A DNA stretch of 64,000 bases, from assembly GCA_035772785.1 (NCBI GenBank), contig JAOCPU010000011.1, forward strand, positions 248,001 through 312,000, given 5' to 3'. This document shows positions 33,400 through 45,138 of this stretch, piece after piece (position 1 is the stretch's first letter; every line of letters starts with the position of its first letter). The notes under the pieces were generated by a model. The model was not told the DNA's origin. It did not search any database and saw nothing but the letters and a program-made list of their open reading frames with translations. The position numbers and the translations under genes were made by a program. The stretch is from Phlebiopsis flavidoalba. Taxonomy: Eukaryota > Basidiomycota > Agaricomycetes > Polyporales > Phanerochaetaceae.

Positions 33400-36102
33400 A
33401 AGGCCGCGCGGCGCCCGGTCAAGGCCCACCCCAATTGTCCTCGGCTGGCCAGGCATTGGAAAAACGAGTCCGCGACCTGGCCTCGTGGTCCTCGCGTTCC
33501 CGTCGTCGCAGATGGTGCACAAAAAAAAAAGGGCGCGAGCGAGACGTCGGTGCTGTAGCCGCTGATGCCACCCGAAGCGCGCCGGGTGTTGCGTTGTCGT
33601 GAGCGTCTCGAGCATCAAGACCCCCCCCTTAGAGCTCCACCCCCACCATGCGTAGCGGCCCGAGTAAACTCTGACGTTTCTGTGTCAGCCGGTCGGGAGA
33701 ACGGGACGCGAGAAGAGACGCACCGAGTGAACTATGAAAGGGATGGACAAAGCGGTACCGCTCGAGCAGGGGGGTGCCAGTGTCCAGTTCCCGGCGTAGG
33801 TTGGTGTCTTTGTGATCGGACGCATGGGCACGCACGGATGGGCGATGCTGAACTGCCCGTCTTGCCAGCTGCTTCCTCGAGCGAGAGGTGCGGCACGGCC
33901 TGTGGGGTCGTGTGGTGGCGCGCCGGGCGTGGCGGGTACGACGCGGTGCGGCGAGGGCAGGAAGGCCTCCAGGCCGAGGCGACCGCTCGCGCGTTTTGTG
34001 AGCGCCTGGATGACTGCGCAAGGGTGTGAGCTGCAGTGTCAGTGTGTAGGGAGGACAGCACGGGACGTACCACAGTCGCCGCATTCGTGCCGTCGGAAGG
34101 CGATGTGCTTGAAGACGTCTGAGGCGCGGTGAAATGGCGCGCGTTGTCGGTGAAGCATTCGTCGTAGACAACAGTGTGCACTCTGGGAGCTCGTTCCTCA
34201 CTGTGTGGCGCTCGGCTTGAACTCTTGACAGCCGTCGCGTGATGGTGTTCGGTAACCGTATGTATATGGGTAAGCCGTCAAGTGCGTGCTTGGAGGAAAC
34301 ACGATGCTTGTAACAGGTCCGGACAGAGGGGGAATTCTTGTAACTCACAAGGGGACAGGTAGAAGGTCTTGTCAACTTGTCGATGACCGCTCTCCTTGAG
34401 GTACGCATGCACACGATCATCATCCAGCGTCTCACGCAAGCCCGCCTTTGACAACAGCACCGGCTCACCGTCCGCCCCAACCCAGCTCCAGCCACGCCTC
34501 GCGCATAATCACAGCGTCCCACTCATCCGCAAGCCCGCCATGCTTCGCAACAACCCAGGACCACAACAACGCCTCGCGCCAGCGCTCGACCACAAAATGG
34601 ACCATGCAGCGCGAACAGCATGCTCACGTCCCCGACGGCCGGTGCCGACGTGTGTCTCGCGGGAACGGGTGCGCGGACCGCGTGCGCGCGAGGTGCGGGG
34701 CGGGACCCCCACATCGCGCCGAGCTCGCGCATGAGACGCGAAACACCGACGCGGCCTTCGCCTCGTGCAGCACGTACGGACGGTGCCGCGCGCCGAAGCG
34801 GGTGCCCAGCAGCACGTTGCTGCTCGCCATGCTGCGCGCCGCTCGCCGGGCGGCGTGTCGGGGCGGGGGTTTTGGGGCGAGACCATGATTGCCGAAGGTC
34901 CATGGCGGAGGACGATGCCGTATGCTGCTCATGGATCAGACTTGTGGGAGGTGTGGGATGGGATTGACTCTTACTGGAGGTGTAGCAGGTTCGTGGTGCT
35001 GAGCGGATTAATTTAGCCATGTAGAAGTCGTCATTCTTGAGAGGTATTAGCATGTGCGCGAAGGAAAAGCTAAAAGCGTGTCTGGCTACGCACGCGATAA
35101 ATACTGAAAAGGAAAGTTCGGTCAGACGTGGCCCACTTTTGACAGGCAAGCAAGGCGAACTTACAAGTGTTCTGACACATTAGGCAGGTGTGCAAATTGC
35201 GACTCGATAGCGTAACTAGAGTAGGCGTTGAGTCTGTGGAAATGAAAAACACAAACCACACACCTATTGAAATTATTTCCATTATATGGTCGGAATATCT
35301 CCGCGTGATGTATGATATCAAGTTCAATGTTCCCGTCCCGCCAGTCTCGGTTGTTCATGTCCAGCCACTGCGGAACCTAGGCCTAACCGCCAATCGCTAG
35401 GAACGGAAAGGTTTTGCGTATCCTCGGGCACGGCAAAGTCGGATGTGATCAAATGGAATCGGCCGGCGTGGTAGCGATAGTTGTCCAACACGGACTTCGC
35501 ATCGAATGGCGCAGTTCATCGTTGTCACTGCGTCCGGCAGGTCAGTGCGCGCGATCGCAGAGCCGTCGCGGGGGGCTACACACCGGTACTGCCGCGCGGC
35601 GTTCGACGAGGCTTTTTGGCGGTACGGGTGCCCTTGCTCGAGAAATGGCTCTCGGCTTCGCGTTTGGCGGTCCTGCAGGAGCGGGTCTGAGCCGTTCACG
35701 CCACGTCCAGACCACGTCCATCGCTGGGATGTCTGGGTCGTAGCATAGTGCCCCTGAAGAGAAGTAGGCGTCTCTGCAGTGTGTCTGGCAGGACTGTGTG
35801 GGGTCCAGGCGTGCGGGGGCTCGTTGTCTTCATTGTCTGGCGGCTCAAAAGGCAAGTACGCGGCGTGGTACTCGGGAAAGTAGTCCGAGTCGTCGAATAG
35901 GATATCGTCTGTGTCGTCGAGGAGGTCTGCTGAGATAAAGTAGAGTACACAGCAAGGATAATTACCACCCGGCCCCGAGGAGAAGCGGCCGTCTGTAGCG
36001 GCTCCTGGGGGGCCTCGCGGAGTCGAATTGGGGTGGGTGATCGAACTGGGACCTCCCAGCGGCCGGAGTCGTCGCCAACGGGATATAGTCACTGTACCTC
36101 AT
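33400..36102 (-). CDS. Stealth-family sugar-phosphate (xylosylphospho)transferase-like type II membrane protein
   Basis: Stealth proteins transfer sugar-1-phosphate to glycans; fungal relatives include Golgi xylosylphosphotransferases acting on mannans. The start MRYSDYIPLATTPAAG at 36102 is followed by a basic stretch and a membrane helix LLLGAGWVVIILAVYSTLS at about 35980-35930, a type II anchor with a lumenal catalytic part. CR1 follows: DVVWTW, one extra base, then VNGSDPLLQD near 35700, and later DELRYS-like and FHLITSDF-like pieces. The CR2 signature reads WLDMNNRDWRDGNIELDIIH with HHAEIFRPYNG (35380-35250), then LKNDDFYMAK. CR3 includes RFGARHRPYVLHEAKAAS (about 34800-34740). CR4 includes IAFRRHECGDC (about 34110-34065) and LLERYRFV near 33760. 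Frameshifts are many and the C-terminus (last 40 or so residues) is unclear. The family is well supported by four ordered blocks; the sugar donor and acceptor are not known. Confidence 0.75.
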
Positions 36103-37899
36103 CGCGAGGAGGCGTGGGGAGCAGCATTGGGGAAGCGGTCGCGGTCGCTGCTCGTGTGATCAGTTTTATGAGAGAGCTCAACCGCCCAAGCGAGGCCGGT
36201 CGGCCACCTGTCGGCATCTACCCAACTGCAACGATCGGACTTGGCAGGGCATGCTGTACCGCGTCCTTGGGCCTCAGTCGGCGAGTGATATCATGGAGGC
36301 CTCTGCTATCATCCCCAGATCCCATATGATCCATGCCCAAAATCTGCAGTTCACCGGTGCGGTTTGTGAGCCCCTCTTCGCAAGCTTTGGAAGAGGCCCC
36401 AGCATTTTTGTGGCGAATAAAGGAGACAATACCTGCATTCCACGCCCGGCTGTGGTGGAACTTCCCTTCCCAGATACATGGCTGGTTCTGTTTGTTCTTG
36501 TCGCGGGTGCACTCGTCGTTTTTGTGAGTGCAGTCCGGCATCACGGCTTAAACTGTTAGATACTTCGGCACGTCGGCTTGATACCACCACTCACCCCTGA
36601 GTAAATCATGACATACAGCAGCATTGCCCAAACTCTAGAGAAGCGGCCGCCGTGAGTCCAACGACTTTAGCAGTACAAATTGAAATGCGGTGAGTGAGAG
36701 AGAAAACATCGCGCAGGCTCTGCCGTTTTCACGCGCCTGACGCGCGCTCTCTGAATTGATCCGCGGCGCGGAGATGCGCCGCACTCATCAACCATAGGCG
36801 ATTCGGACTGGGCGGGGGCGGGGGAACTAGCAGAAGCTTGGGGTAACCGCTTGGTGATTTCTTGGCGAATATAAAGCAGGCTTACATGCACAAAATACAT
36901 CCCTATGCTCTCCTCGGTGGCCGCACCCGAATAATGGGCTCACAAAACCTCGCCAAACACAGATGAGACTTTACACGGCGCGCGGGCCCCAAAAACGTCG
37001 ACGTCATCACCCGCTTACTCGCACCGGAAAGGGTCCTATCTATAGTCTTTTCTCAAGTTCGGGAACGAGCGGAGACAGCTGCGCGTTGTGCGTTGCACTT
37101 GATCAAGCTCTGCAACGCTTCGCTGATTCAACGCCTAGTATCCGCAGCTGCAGTGTCCTAGCCTATGTCCTGCAGGGCAGCCGCTGCAACGACGGAGCCG
37201 ATTCTGTGCAGAAACCTGTCCGGGGGGGGGTAGGCTACCAGCAGCAGTCATCGATGTTCTTTATGGCATGGTGGGGCGCGCACCAATCCGGCCGCCGTGT
37301 GCTAATGGTGTTTTTTATTCAGCACGCACTCACGGCCACTAGAGCGGTACCAATGACGGAAGCACCAGGTCCGGAAAGTACCACACAGCGAAAGGACAAA
37401 CGGCTTTACGTGGTGTCTAATATCCAGACAATGAATATACGCTTTGTGGACGTGGCGGTCCCACGATGCGACCATCACATCACGCCTTCGAACGTCACGT
37501 CTGCTTCGCTGACATCGCGCTACAGCGTTTTTGCATGGTCGAAACACATCCGGGTCGCATGGTCCATAATCCACGTTCATACACGCTCTAACCCACTGTG
37601 ACCTTCCGCGCACGCTTCGCCCATTCATCCGGCCCACCTGCGGTCCCGCACTGATGGTAAGCTCTCATGGACTTTCTACGGCTCTCAGCCTTCCAAATAC
37701 GCCACTCCACATACCACGGGCGGTGATGCAATGCACGACGCATATAAATACTTCGATAATATCTACGTGTCCTTGCGTGTACAATTACAAGAAATGGTAT
37801 CCTAAACGGCCTAAGGTATTTATAACGTAATTCGTCGAGGGGGCGGAAGAGAGGACCTCAGACGACAAACCGCAACTCGGGATCCCGTTCCCGCCTCGA
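36103..37899. other. Intergenic region with one long unexplained open frame
   Basis: The first part is the Stealth-like promoter. A 212-codon frame starting at an ATG (36963-37601, plus) is unusually long for this AT/GC mix, but its translation has no motif, signal peptide or recognisable splice pattern, and it covers a mixed-composition region. A 102-codon plus-strand frame at 36251-36559 has one hydrophobic segment near its end (LVLFVLVAGALVVFVSAV). Neither is called as a gene. Confidence 0.3.
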
Positions 37900-39690
37900 G
37901 CGTTCACATCCGGCCGGTAGGCAGCCTCACAGGTGCAGGCGGGCGCACCTCATACCACTCCACGCCCGCGCCCGCGGGGCTCTTGGGGGCTCTCCGCGCC
38001 GACGAGCCGGCCGCGGTCGTCGTGCACGACCGTCGTCTCCTGCACCCGTGACCGCGACGGCGCTGTCGAGCGGCGCGGCGAGGCCGCCGGAGCGCGACGT
38101 GAAGCGGAGGCGCGAGCGCAGCGCACTTGCGGCGCTGCTGCTGAGCGTGCCGAGCGCGAAGGTGTCGAGCTGCGTGTCGAGCTGCCGCGAGCGCGCCTGT
38201 TTGCGCAGGTGCAGCGTGATGCGCGACATCATTGCGACGGTGAGCCTGGGAACGCGGGGATCAGCTGGCGCGCGCGGGGCACGGGCACGGGTGGAAGCTT
38301 ACAGGTACTCCAATCTGGGGTTGTCCGTAGGGTCAGTGTGCGTGCCGAGAGAAGTGGGGGTGCGGCGCGTACTGGGCTGTGATGTTTTGCAAACCGGGCG
38401 GTGCGGTTGCGATCATCAATGTCAGGACTAGGTTGACGGCAAAGATGACGCTGTTGGAATAGATGAGTGGATTGTGGCGGCGGGGTAAGGAGCCAATGGC
38501 TGACCTGTAGTAGAGTATGCCGTCGCGCAGGAGGACTCGGGCGATCTTTCCTGCAGTTTTATTACGGACTGGGCCTAGGGTGCGTTTAAGAGTCAGTGCG
38601 AGAACAATAGTATCATACAGCCAAGGCATCCAGGCCGAGGCAGACGCAATGTGCTTGCTTCATGTCATCGTCAGTACAAACCGCTACTGTGAAGCGGAAT
38701 ATATACGTACACGCTTTCATCAAAATCATAGTACAGGCTAAGGTCCAGATGTTCAGCAGCACAAGCGCGGAGTACTGCGACTCTCTCACCATGAATTTTG
38801 TCGTTCGTGGATAACAGCTGGCAATGCAACGTCAGCAAGCTGGGCGATGACCCACATAGCAATCAGCTACGCAACCAGTGACCATGCGACAGCAACCACG
38901 CGTTCGTGCCAAACTCGATGCATAGAACGCGACCGCCACGCCGCCCCACCACGATCGGCTGCCTGCGCGAGTACATCGGCGGAGACGCCTGTGTGAAGCC
39001 AATCACGAGCATGAACCCCTGAACCTAGGCACGGGCAGCCAGTAACGCACCGCAGAAAGCATCATGAGGGCCGTCGTATTGATGCCCGATACGGTCATGC
39101 TCCCCTCGTTATCGCACAAAGTGTTCGCACCTGATTTGGGCATTCTCAAGTAAGTGCCCGCGCCCGTGGTGCTCGAGGCGGACTAGGGCGCACTTCTGTG
39201 ATAAGGTCGGTGATCAGCGCATGTTTCGAAGGCGGTTTGAATGAATATTTTGCTTACATCGGGTGTCCACACACGGGGGGACGGTACGCTATCGAGTCGG
39301 AGTGCAATTTAGCGATAGCTTGGTGGAATATTCGTGCTACAGCGCTCTCTAGACCAAAGAGATTTACCATGAATCCGTGAGAGGCGTGACATATCGATTC
39401 ACTGCACAATGAGTGCCAGACAATGCGGGAAAATGCCGAACATACGATTGCGAAGAGGCAACACGACTAGACAGGCTCCATCAAATGTCAGTCGGGCCCC
39501 GCCTAAAGTGCTCAGAGTCCACTTAGCGGATTCCCTTCTTCCCCTTCCATATATACTCGACCTGCTTTACGATCGAGATGAGCTTCAGCGGCCATCAAAG
39601 GACGTAGAACACTCGCCTTCGTCACCAAAGGTAACAATTGTGATCCCACAGACGAGGACATGAAGCTCACGAAGCCCATGTACTGGAGAA
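37900..39690 (-). CDS. DUF6533-type membrane protein, tandem copy A
   Basis: A seven-helix membrane protein family of basidiomycetes with unknown function. The start codon is unclear; the first readable exon has QYMGFVSF and, after a slip, VLVCGITIVTFGDEG (39690-39600). Next are EYIWKGKKGIR, NRYVTPL...GFMVNLFG (39400-39340), and EGSMTVSGINTTALMML at about 39110-39060. A YSRRQPIVVG...FYIEFGTNAWLLSHG block follows, then PWLYDTIVLALTLKRTLG and RVLLRDGILYYRS, followed by SVIFAVNLVLTLMIATAPPG (38630-38400). The last exon gives MMSRITLHLRKQARSRQLDT, the family's final helix and arginine-rich end, and a C-terminal tail with TTVVHDDRGRL. Copy B at 40801-42510 has the same exon order and close sequence similarity, so the two arose by tandem duplication. 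Frameshifts are present. Confidence 0.7.
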
Positions 39691-40800
39691 GTTGTTCGTC
39701 AGGGTGATGCTCTCCCCACCGTCATGAGAATTATGTGGGGAAGCTTCCATACAATGGTCAACCGCATCGTCTGTACATGGATTACGGTTAACCAACAACC
39801 CCGCGGAGCAAACATCCACACCCACTCACCCGGTCTGTGCAAGATCCTGCGGCAAACTTGATACAAGCAGCACCGTCTGGTCCTTTCCATGGACCCTGCA
39901 ACTCCTACCCGGTTCGCCAGCGATTTTACCAAACGACAGGCAGCGTAGGGAGTAAAGTCAGAGGGGCGTCCAGCCTCTGCCACTTGGCCGAGTGGAGCAT
40001 ACCTGCAGTGCGGAGGGGTAGGTGTGGGAGAAGAACGTAGGCATGCCCCGTGTTCAAGTATGTGTGTTACGATTCCAGCAGCTGGTCGGTCGCCGTTGCG
40101 CCCCGTAGCTGCGTTCTCTTATAGCCCATTATGTCACACGCTTAAGCCCGTGGAGAGAGTTTGTGTTTTCTCCCGAACTCGCCAAACTTGTCCTAGCGGG
40201 CACGCCCAGCTGCAGGCGCCTGTGCGGGGCGCCGGACTCCAATCCGCCAAGGCGCGCACACGCCCGCTGCACGCGCACACATTGTCGACGTGGGCAAAAG
40301 ATGGATGAAGGGAATCGAGAGCGGTCATTTGTCGGTTTGGTTGTGACCTCAGTAAGGGGTTTGCGCCCCCAGAACTATATCAGACGGTTGGCGGGATGGG
40401 CTCCTTCCGCGATCGCGTATTTGTCGGATGTGCCAGCAGTGATTATAATTGCAGCTTATGTCATGAATAAATACTCACTCTCGAATATCGTTATACATAA
40501 TGTATCGTAAGTCTGCGTACAATTACATGGATGGCTTTCGTGCTCAGTTGCTGTGTTTTCAAAATACAGAATTACAAATAGAGTTTATCTTACGAGGTTC
40601 AGGCGGCAGGAGAGTGCTCAGCACCGATGAATTGCTCCTCGGGATCGCGCTCTCTCTTGCTTCTCCTGGAACGTCACTACGACAGTCCAGGATTCTCACG
40701 GCGCAAGGCCGGCGCATCTCAAACACTCCAATTAGCCGTGGAGCCGCACGCGTTTTCCACCGTCCTGGCGCCAGGCAAGCCCGCGAGCGTGCTCTCATCG
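39691..40800. other. Region between the two DUF6533 copies, with duplicated promoter of copy A
   Basis: At about 40110-40165 the segment TTATAGCCCATTAT followed by GTGGAGAGAGTTTGTGTTT matches TTTATAGCACATAT and GTGGAGAGAATTTTGTTT at about 42780-42825, upstream of copy B. The duplication therefore included the promoter and its TATA-like box. No separate gene is supported. Confidence 0.45.
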
Positions 40801-42510
40801 TCATGCATGTCCACAAGCCGGGCCGTCGTCATCGTGCACGACCGTCGTCTCCTCGACAGCGACAGCAACGCCACACGAGACTCCGCGGGGGACTCCGGTG
40901 GCGTCGTACCCGAACGATTAAAGTTTGAGAGCCGCGTGCGGAGCGCGGTGACGGTGTTGGTGGTGAGTGTGCCCAAGTGGCGGGTAGGTCTCCAGCTGTG
41001 AGTCGCCCTGCCGTGAGCGTGCCTGCTTGCGAAGGTGTAACGTAATCCGGGACATCATGGTGACGGTGAGCCTGGCGAATAAACGTCAGTCCCAGAGGCA
41101 TGGTAAGTACCAACACGGCGGTCAAACCTACAAGTATTCCAATCTGGGGTGTGATATCAGAGCCCTTCTCCAACACGATCGGAACAGGCTACGTACTGGG
41201 CGGTTATGTTTTGCAAACCTGGCGGTGCGGCTGCAATCATCAACGTCAAGACCAGATTGACAGCGAAGATGACGCTGTGGTCACGCATGAATGGAGTCGT
41301 AGCGAGGATATTAGTTGAACTGCTGACCTGTAGTAAAGTATGCCGTCGCGTAGCAGGACTTTAGCAATCTTTCCCGCGTGTTTTATTGCGGACCGGTCCC
41401 CCAAAGTGCGATTTAGAGTTAAGCCTAGGACGATGGTGTCGTACAGGCCAAGGCATCCAAGCAGACGCAGAGGCCCATCCTCTGCCTTTAAAAACAAAAT
41501 CTTAGGGCCTCCACTACTGGGAATTCACAATGATACTCACGTGCTCTGGTCAAATATCATAGTGCACGCTAAACAAATACCAGATATAGTGAGTAAAAGG
41601 GTTGAGGAGTATATTGAACGTTCTCACAGTGGATAGGGTTGATGATGAACAACGGCTGTAAGAAAGGAACTCAACAACAATGATAAGTTACGAGGAGGTC
41701 CGGTGTACGCACGAGTTTCCGTGAGCAGCCAACCATGCGTTGTGACAGAAAACTCAATGCAAAATGCAACCGCCAGACACGCCCCATACCACGGCCGGCT
41801 TGCGCGAGTACATCGCGGTGACTCTGGAGCCTATCATGAACCCCCGAACCTAGATTACAGATTCTAATCGAGAGAGACGCACCGTAGATGAAGCATCATG
41901 AGCGCCGTTTGTGTTGATGCCGATCATACCCATCTTGTTCCCTCGTATCGCACAAAGTGTCTGCACCTGATTTTTCGGACTCAATAATACACACCAGATT
42001 TCAAACAAAGCCAGGGCTCACTTCTATTGAGAACAGCCGATTAGCATGTATTGACGTGATAAAAAAACAAAATGTCAGATGGAGGCCCTACCTCATACGT
42101 CCAGACCGGAGATATATATGCTATAATCATACATTGGCATCGGCACGCGCTCTGAAAAAATAATCGGCAGGGGTTGATCTCACCAAATAGATTGACAATG
42201 AAGCCGAAAGGTGTAAGATATCGATTCTATATCGATGAGCTTTAGAGGCTGCATAAAAAGTTGCCCATACGTACACAATCGCAAAGAGCCACACGACTAA
42301 TAGACAACCAACTTTTCAGTTGTATCTGTGGTCAAAATCAGAGGGATACTTACGATACCCGTTCTTCCCCTTCCATATATATTCGACCTACCCTCATCGC
42401 AATGAGCATGCGCGGTCCAAGTCTAGTTATCCACTCACCTCGTCCTCAAAAGTGATTAAATGATCCCAGACGAGGATCACGAAGCTCACGAAGCCCATGT
42501 ACTGATGAAC
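40801..42510 (-). CDS. DUF6533-type membrane protein, tandem copy B
   Basis: The second exon after a CAG acceptor reads MGFVSFVILVWDHLITFEDE (about 42497-42440), the textbook DUF6533 start, with a GTGAGT donor. Next are YIWKGKNGYR, NRYLTPFGFIVNLFG (42220-42170), a YSRKPAVVWG block near 41800, and LYDTIVLGLTLNRTLGD with KVLLRDGILYYRSA (41450-41330). The final helix exon is MMSRITLHLRKQARSRQ (about 41060-41010), and the tail ends ETTVVHDDDGPACGHA at TGA (40801-40803). The first coding exon upstream of 42510 is not resolved. It keeps longer intact blocks in the N-terminal half than copy A and lies about 2.8 kb away. Function is unknown; members are presumed membrane sensors or transporters, but I have no evidence for either. 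Confidence 0.75.
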
Positions 42511-44074
42511 TAGATCGTCAGACGCGCCTTAATTCGAAGAAGATGAACCTACGATGGTCATCTGGCTGAGAGCGTACTCCTAGTCAAATTAAATATACCC
42601 GTGTACTGCTCGCACATCCTTACGTCTCCGAGAGATCCTGCACCAAAGTCTCCTCCTGCATGGCCTCGTTTGCTGGGAGTCGAACAGCTTGGGGACGGTA
42701 GGCGCTGAGGGGAAAAGGGTAGAGCGTCTGGCGATAGAATAGACTTTTCGAAGGCAGACACAGGTCGCTCAGCTCTGTGTTTTATAGCACATATCACGGG
42801 GACGTGGAGAGAATTTTGTTTGTTGGGCAGACCTGGTCATCCTGCACCCTTGGTGGGGCGCTTGCTCCGCGCGATGAGAACTCTTGACTGCGCGAGATGG
42901 CTGGAATTAGAGTTGGCAGGACAGATGTACGTGCTCCCCGGTATAATCATGTTTGAGCATGGGGAGCCGGGGAGTGAGGAGGCGGAGCGATTGACAGGTA
43001 TCTTGGGTTCGTCAGATGGGAGGGTGTTCGCCCCGCACCGCATTTGCATAGAAAGCCGGGATTGTGTAGTGCGTATGTGTCTTTCGTGGCGTTGAGGCGT
43101 AGAGCATAGCCGTCCTCCCTGATGTACCGTTCAAGATTTGAGGAGACGATATTTGCTGGAAATCGAAAAAAAAAAATGTTTTGAAGTTCGCCATCTCGCG
43201 TGATTACAGCTCATTGTCCTTGAGACTGGTGTTCGCATTTTGAGGAGGAGGGTTATAACGGTGGACAAAGTGATTGAAAACTCGTACGCTTTCTGGACGA
43301 AGGTTAACATCAAACTCCACAGCCCAGGTCAGGTGCATCAGGCAATAATATATGACGTGAGATATTATAGGACCGCAAGTGATAGCTGGCACATACGATA
43401 TATGGATCTGTGACGGGGATGGATCGTGGGCTCAGAACAGACATTTTTCGTGTCGTGTCGTGACCTGCTGGAAGTAACCTATACAAGTCGGACAGGCATG
43501 ATATGTGATCATTAATGAGACACGTACATAAAGAAAAACGGATCACGGTTGGCTTCAATGATCAAACCGAGCATCACGTCTGTCGCTCATCCTTCAACTC
43601 TGCGTTAGCGCTCCACGCTGTCGTCGGTCCCTCCGCGGCAACAACCGTACCCCGCCACAAAGAGAGCAAGTTGACAAGAATCGGGAGGGCTACCGTCTGT
43701 GCTTAGACGGCACACCCGTGTTTCATGGCCGCCCTATCTTCGGACCGTCTCAGACCTGGGGCTCAGCTGGACCACTTGGTAGCGACGGCTATTGCGGCGA
43801 ATGACACACTTTCATGGTAGCATGACCCGTGAAAGTTTATCGTGAATATATGGTGGCATCATAAGACTCCATACCCAAGTCAGGTGCGCAAAAGGCTGGT
43901 TAAATGTGACGTAAAAGGGTTCCAGAAAGAGTAAGCTAGTACATACGATATACATAGGTTATGAAGTATATAAATCCAGAACGATTCACGCTCTCAGAGC
44001 GGAGACATGTATCATGAGAGAATCTGCGGATAGCACACAAAAGTCAACAATGAAGGGAACACCGGAAGCACAGC
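42511..44074. other. Region with two degenerate direct-repeat blocks, no gene called
   Basis: Two blocks about 550 bp apart resemble each other: 43300-43412 and 43850-43968. Each has ACTCCA...CC(C/A)AGGTCAGGTGC near its start and ACATACGATATA near its end. On the minus strand the first gives HLTWAVEFDVNLRPESVRVF, which looks protein-like, but I do not recognise it. The blocks may be remnants of a duplicated gene exon. A 91-codon plus-strand frame at 42820-43095 has no motif. Confidence 0.35.
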
Positions 44075-45138
44075 GTTGCAACTAGAAGCAGGATACGCTA
44101 CTGCTATAAGCACTACGGCAACGCAACGACGAATGAGAAACAAGCATCAGGCATATGGCTCGTCGCCCTGCCTTCCGTTGATACTCGTGTGTACTGTGGT
44201 GGTAAGCTCTTCCGCAGCTCCCGCCGTGTCTACCGCGATGGAGGAGATGTTTGACTCAATGTTATCTAGTCACAACATTAGCTTATTAAATAGAGCCAAA
44301 GTTTAGACAATACCGACCTATCATACTCCCTTGCTCCTGAACGAGCGTCCCAAAGGTCCCGGAAGATCTCGTGCAGCTCGTGAATACCGGGTCTCAATTT
44401 CGCGAATTTCTGCTTCTCGTTCCTGTATCATGGATTCTTGGAATGCTAACTCTTGGGGTGAAAGTTGTGTTTGGAGCAACTGAGCCTGGCGCTGGGATGG
44501 CGAGGGACTTGGAAGAAGGCCGCTCTTCTCTATTTTATGTGATAAGATTTTGTAGCCCACAATGATCTGTCTCACTTACGTTGCGGTATGTTCCTCTTCT
44601 ACCGCATGCTTGACCCCTTCTACAACGGTCCTCTGTCGCTCCGCGCTCACTTGTTGAGCGCGCTGGAACGCGAGAAGTGTACATCTGAAAGTCATGGGAC
44701 GTTTTCTGAAGTGACGTCTTGTGTTTGGGCTATATATAGCGATTATTAATGACTCAGAGCTACTGCCGCCCAAGTGACCAGAAACTACCAGAGTGGCTTG
44801 CAGTGCAGCAAGTGTTTCTTGAGGTCATCCGTACCACGCTTGGCCATGGCGCGGGTAGTCTCGGTCAAGTCGTGTCTATAGTCAACGTGAGCTCTCACAT
44901 CACGAGATTGGCTGGAAAGACTCACAATGACTTCCGTAGCCCTCCAGAATCTCTGCCAGTCCCAAGCTGATCCACAAGCTTCAGTATTCTTCCCTGGACA
45001 TTTGCGTTGATCTTGAAGACCTGAAGGGACAATGACGACTGAAGAGTAAGGAAAGAGGACTCCTCCTGAGACTGGGGGACCTTCTTGTGCGAGAGCTCGC
45101 GGGGCTGGTAGGCCCGCTTCTATGTCTTGGAAACTCAT
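44075..45138 (-). CDS. PEP12: Pep12-type syntaxin (Qa-SNARE)
   Basis: Pep12 is the endosomal/prevacuolar Qa-SNARE that drives fusion of Golgi-derived vesicles. ATG at 45138 starts MSFQDIEAGLPAPRALAQEG, a common start of fungal Pep12. The Habc region includes HDLTETTRAMAKRGTDDLKK at about 44870-44810. After an intron come LLAFQRAQQVSAERQRTVVE and GVKHAVEEEHTA (44680-44580), then QTQLSPQELAFQESMIQERE and AEIREIE. With two one-base slips the SNARE motif reads GIHELHEIFRDLGTLVQEQG, keeping the zero-layer Gln, and continues through an intron into DNIESNISSIAVDTAGAAEE and EYQRKAGRRA (44290-44150). A hydrophobic C-terminal anchor (VVLIAVAYPAS, about 44100) ends it; the exact stop is uncertain. The identification is secure. 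Confidence 0.87.
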
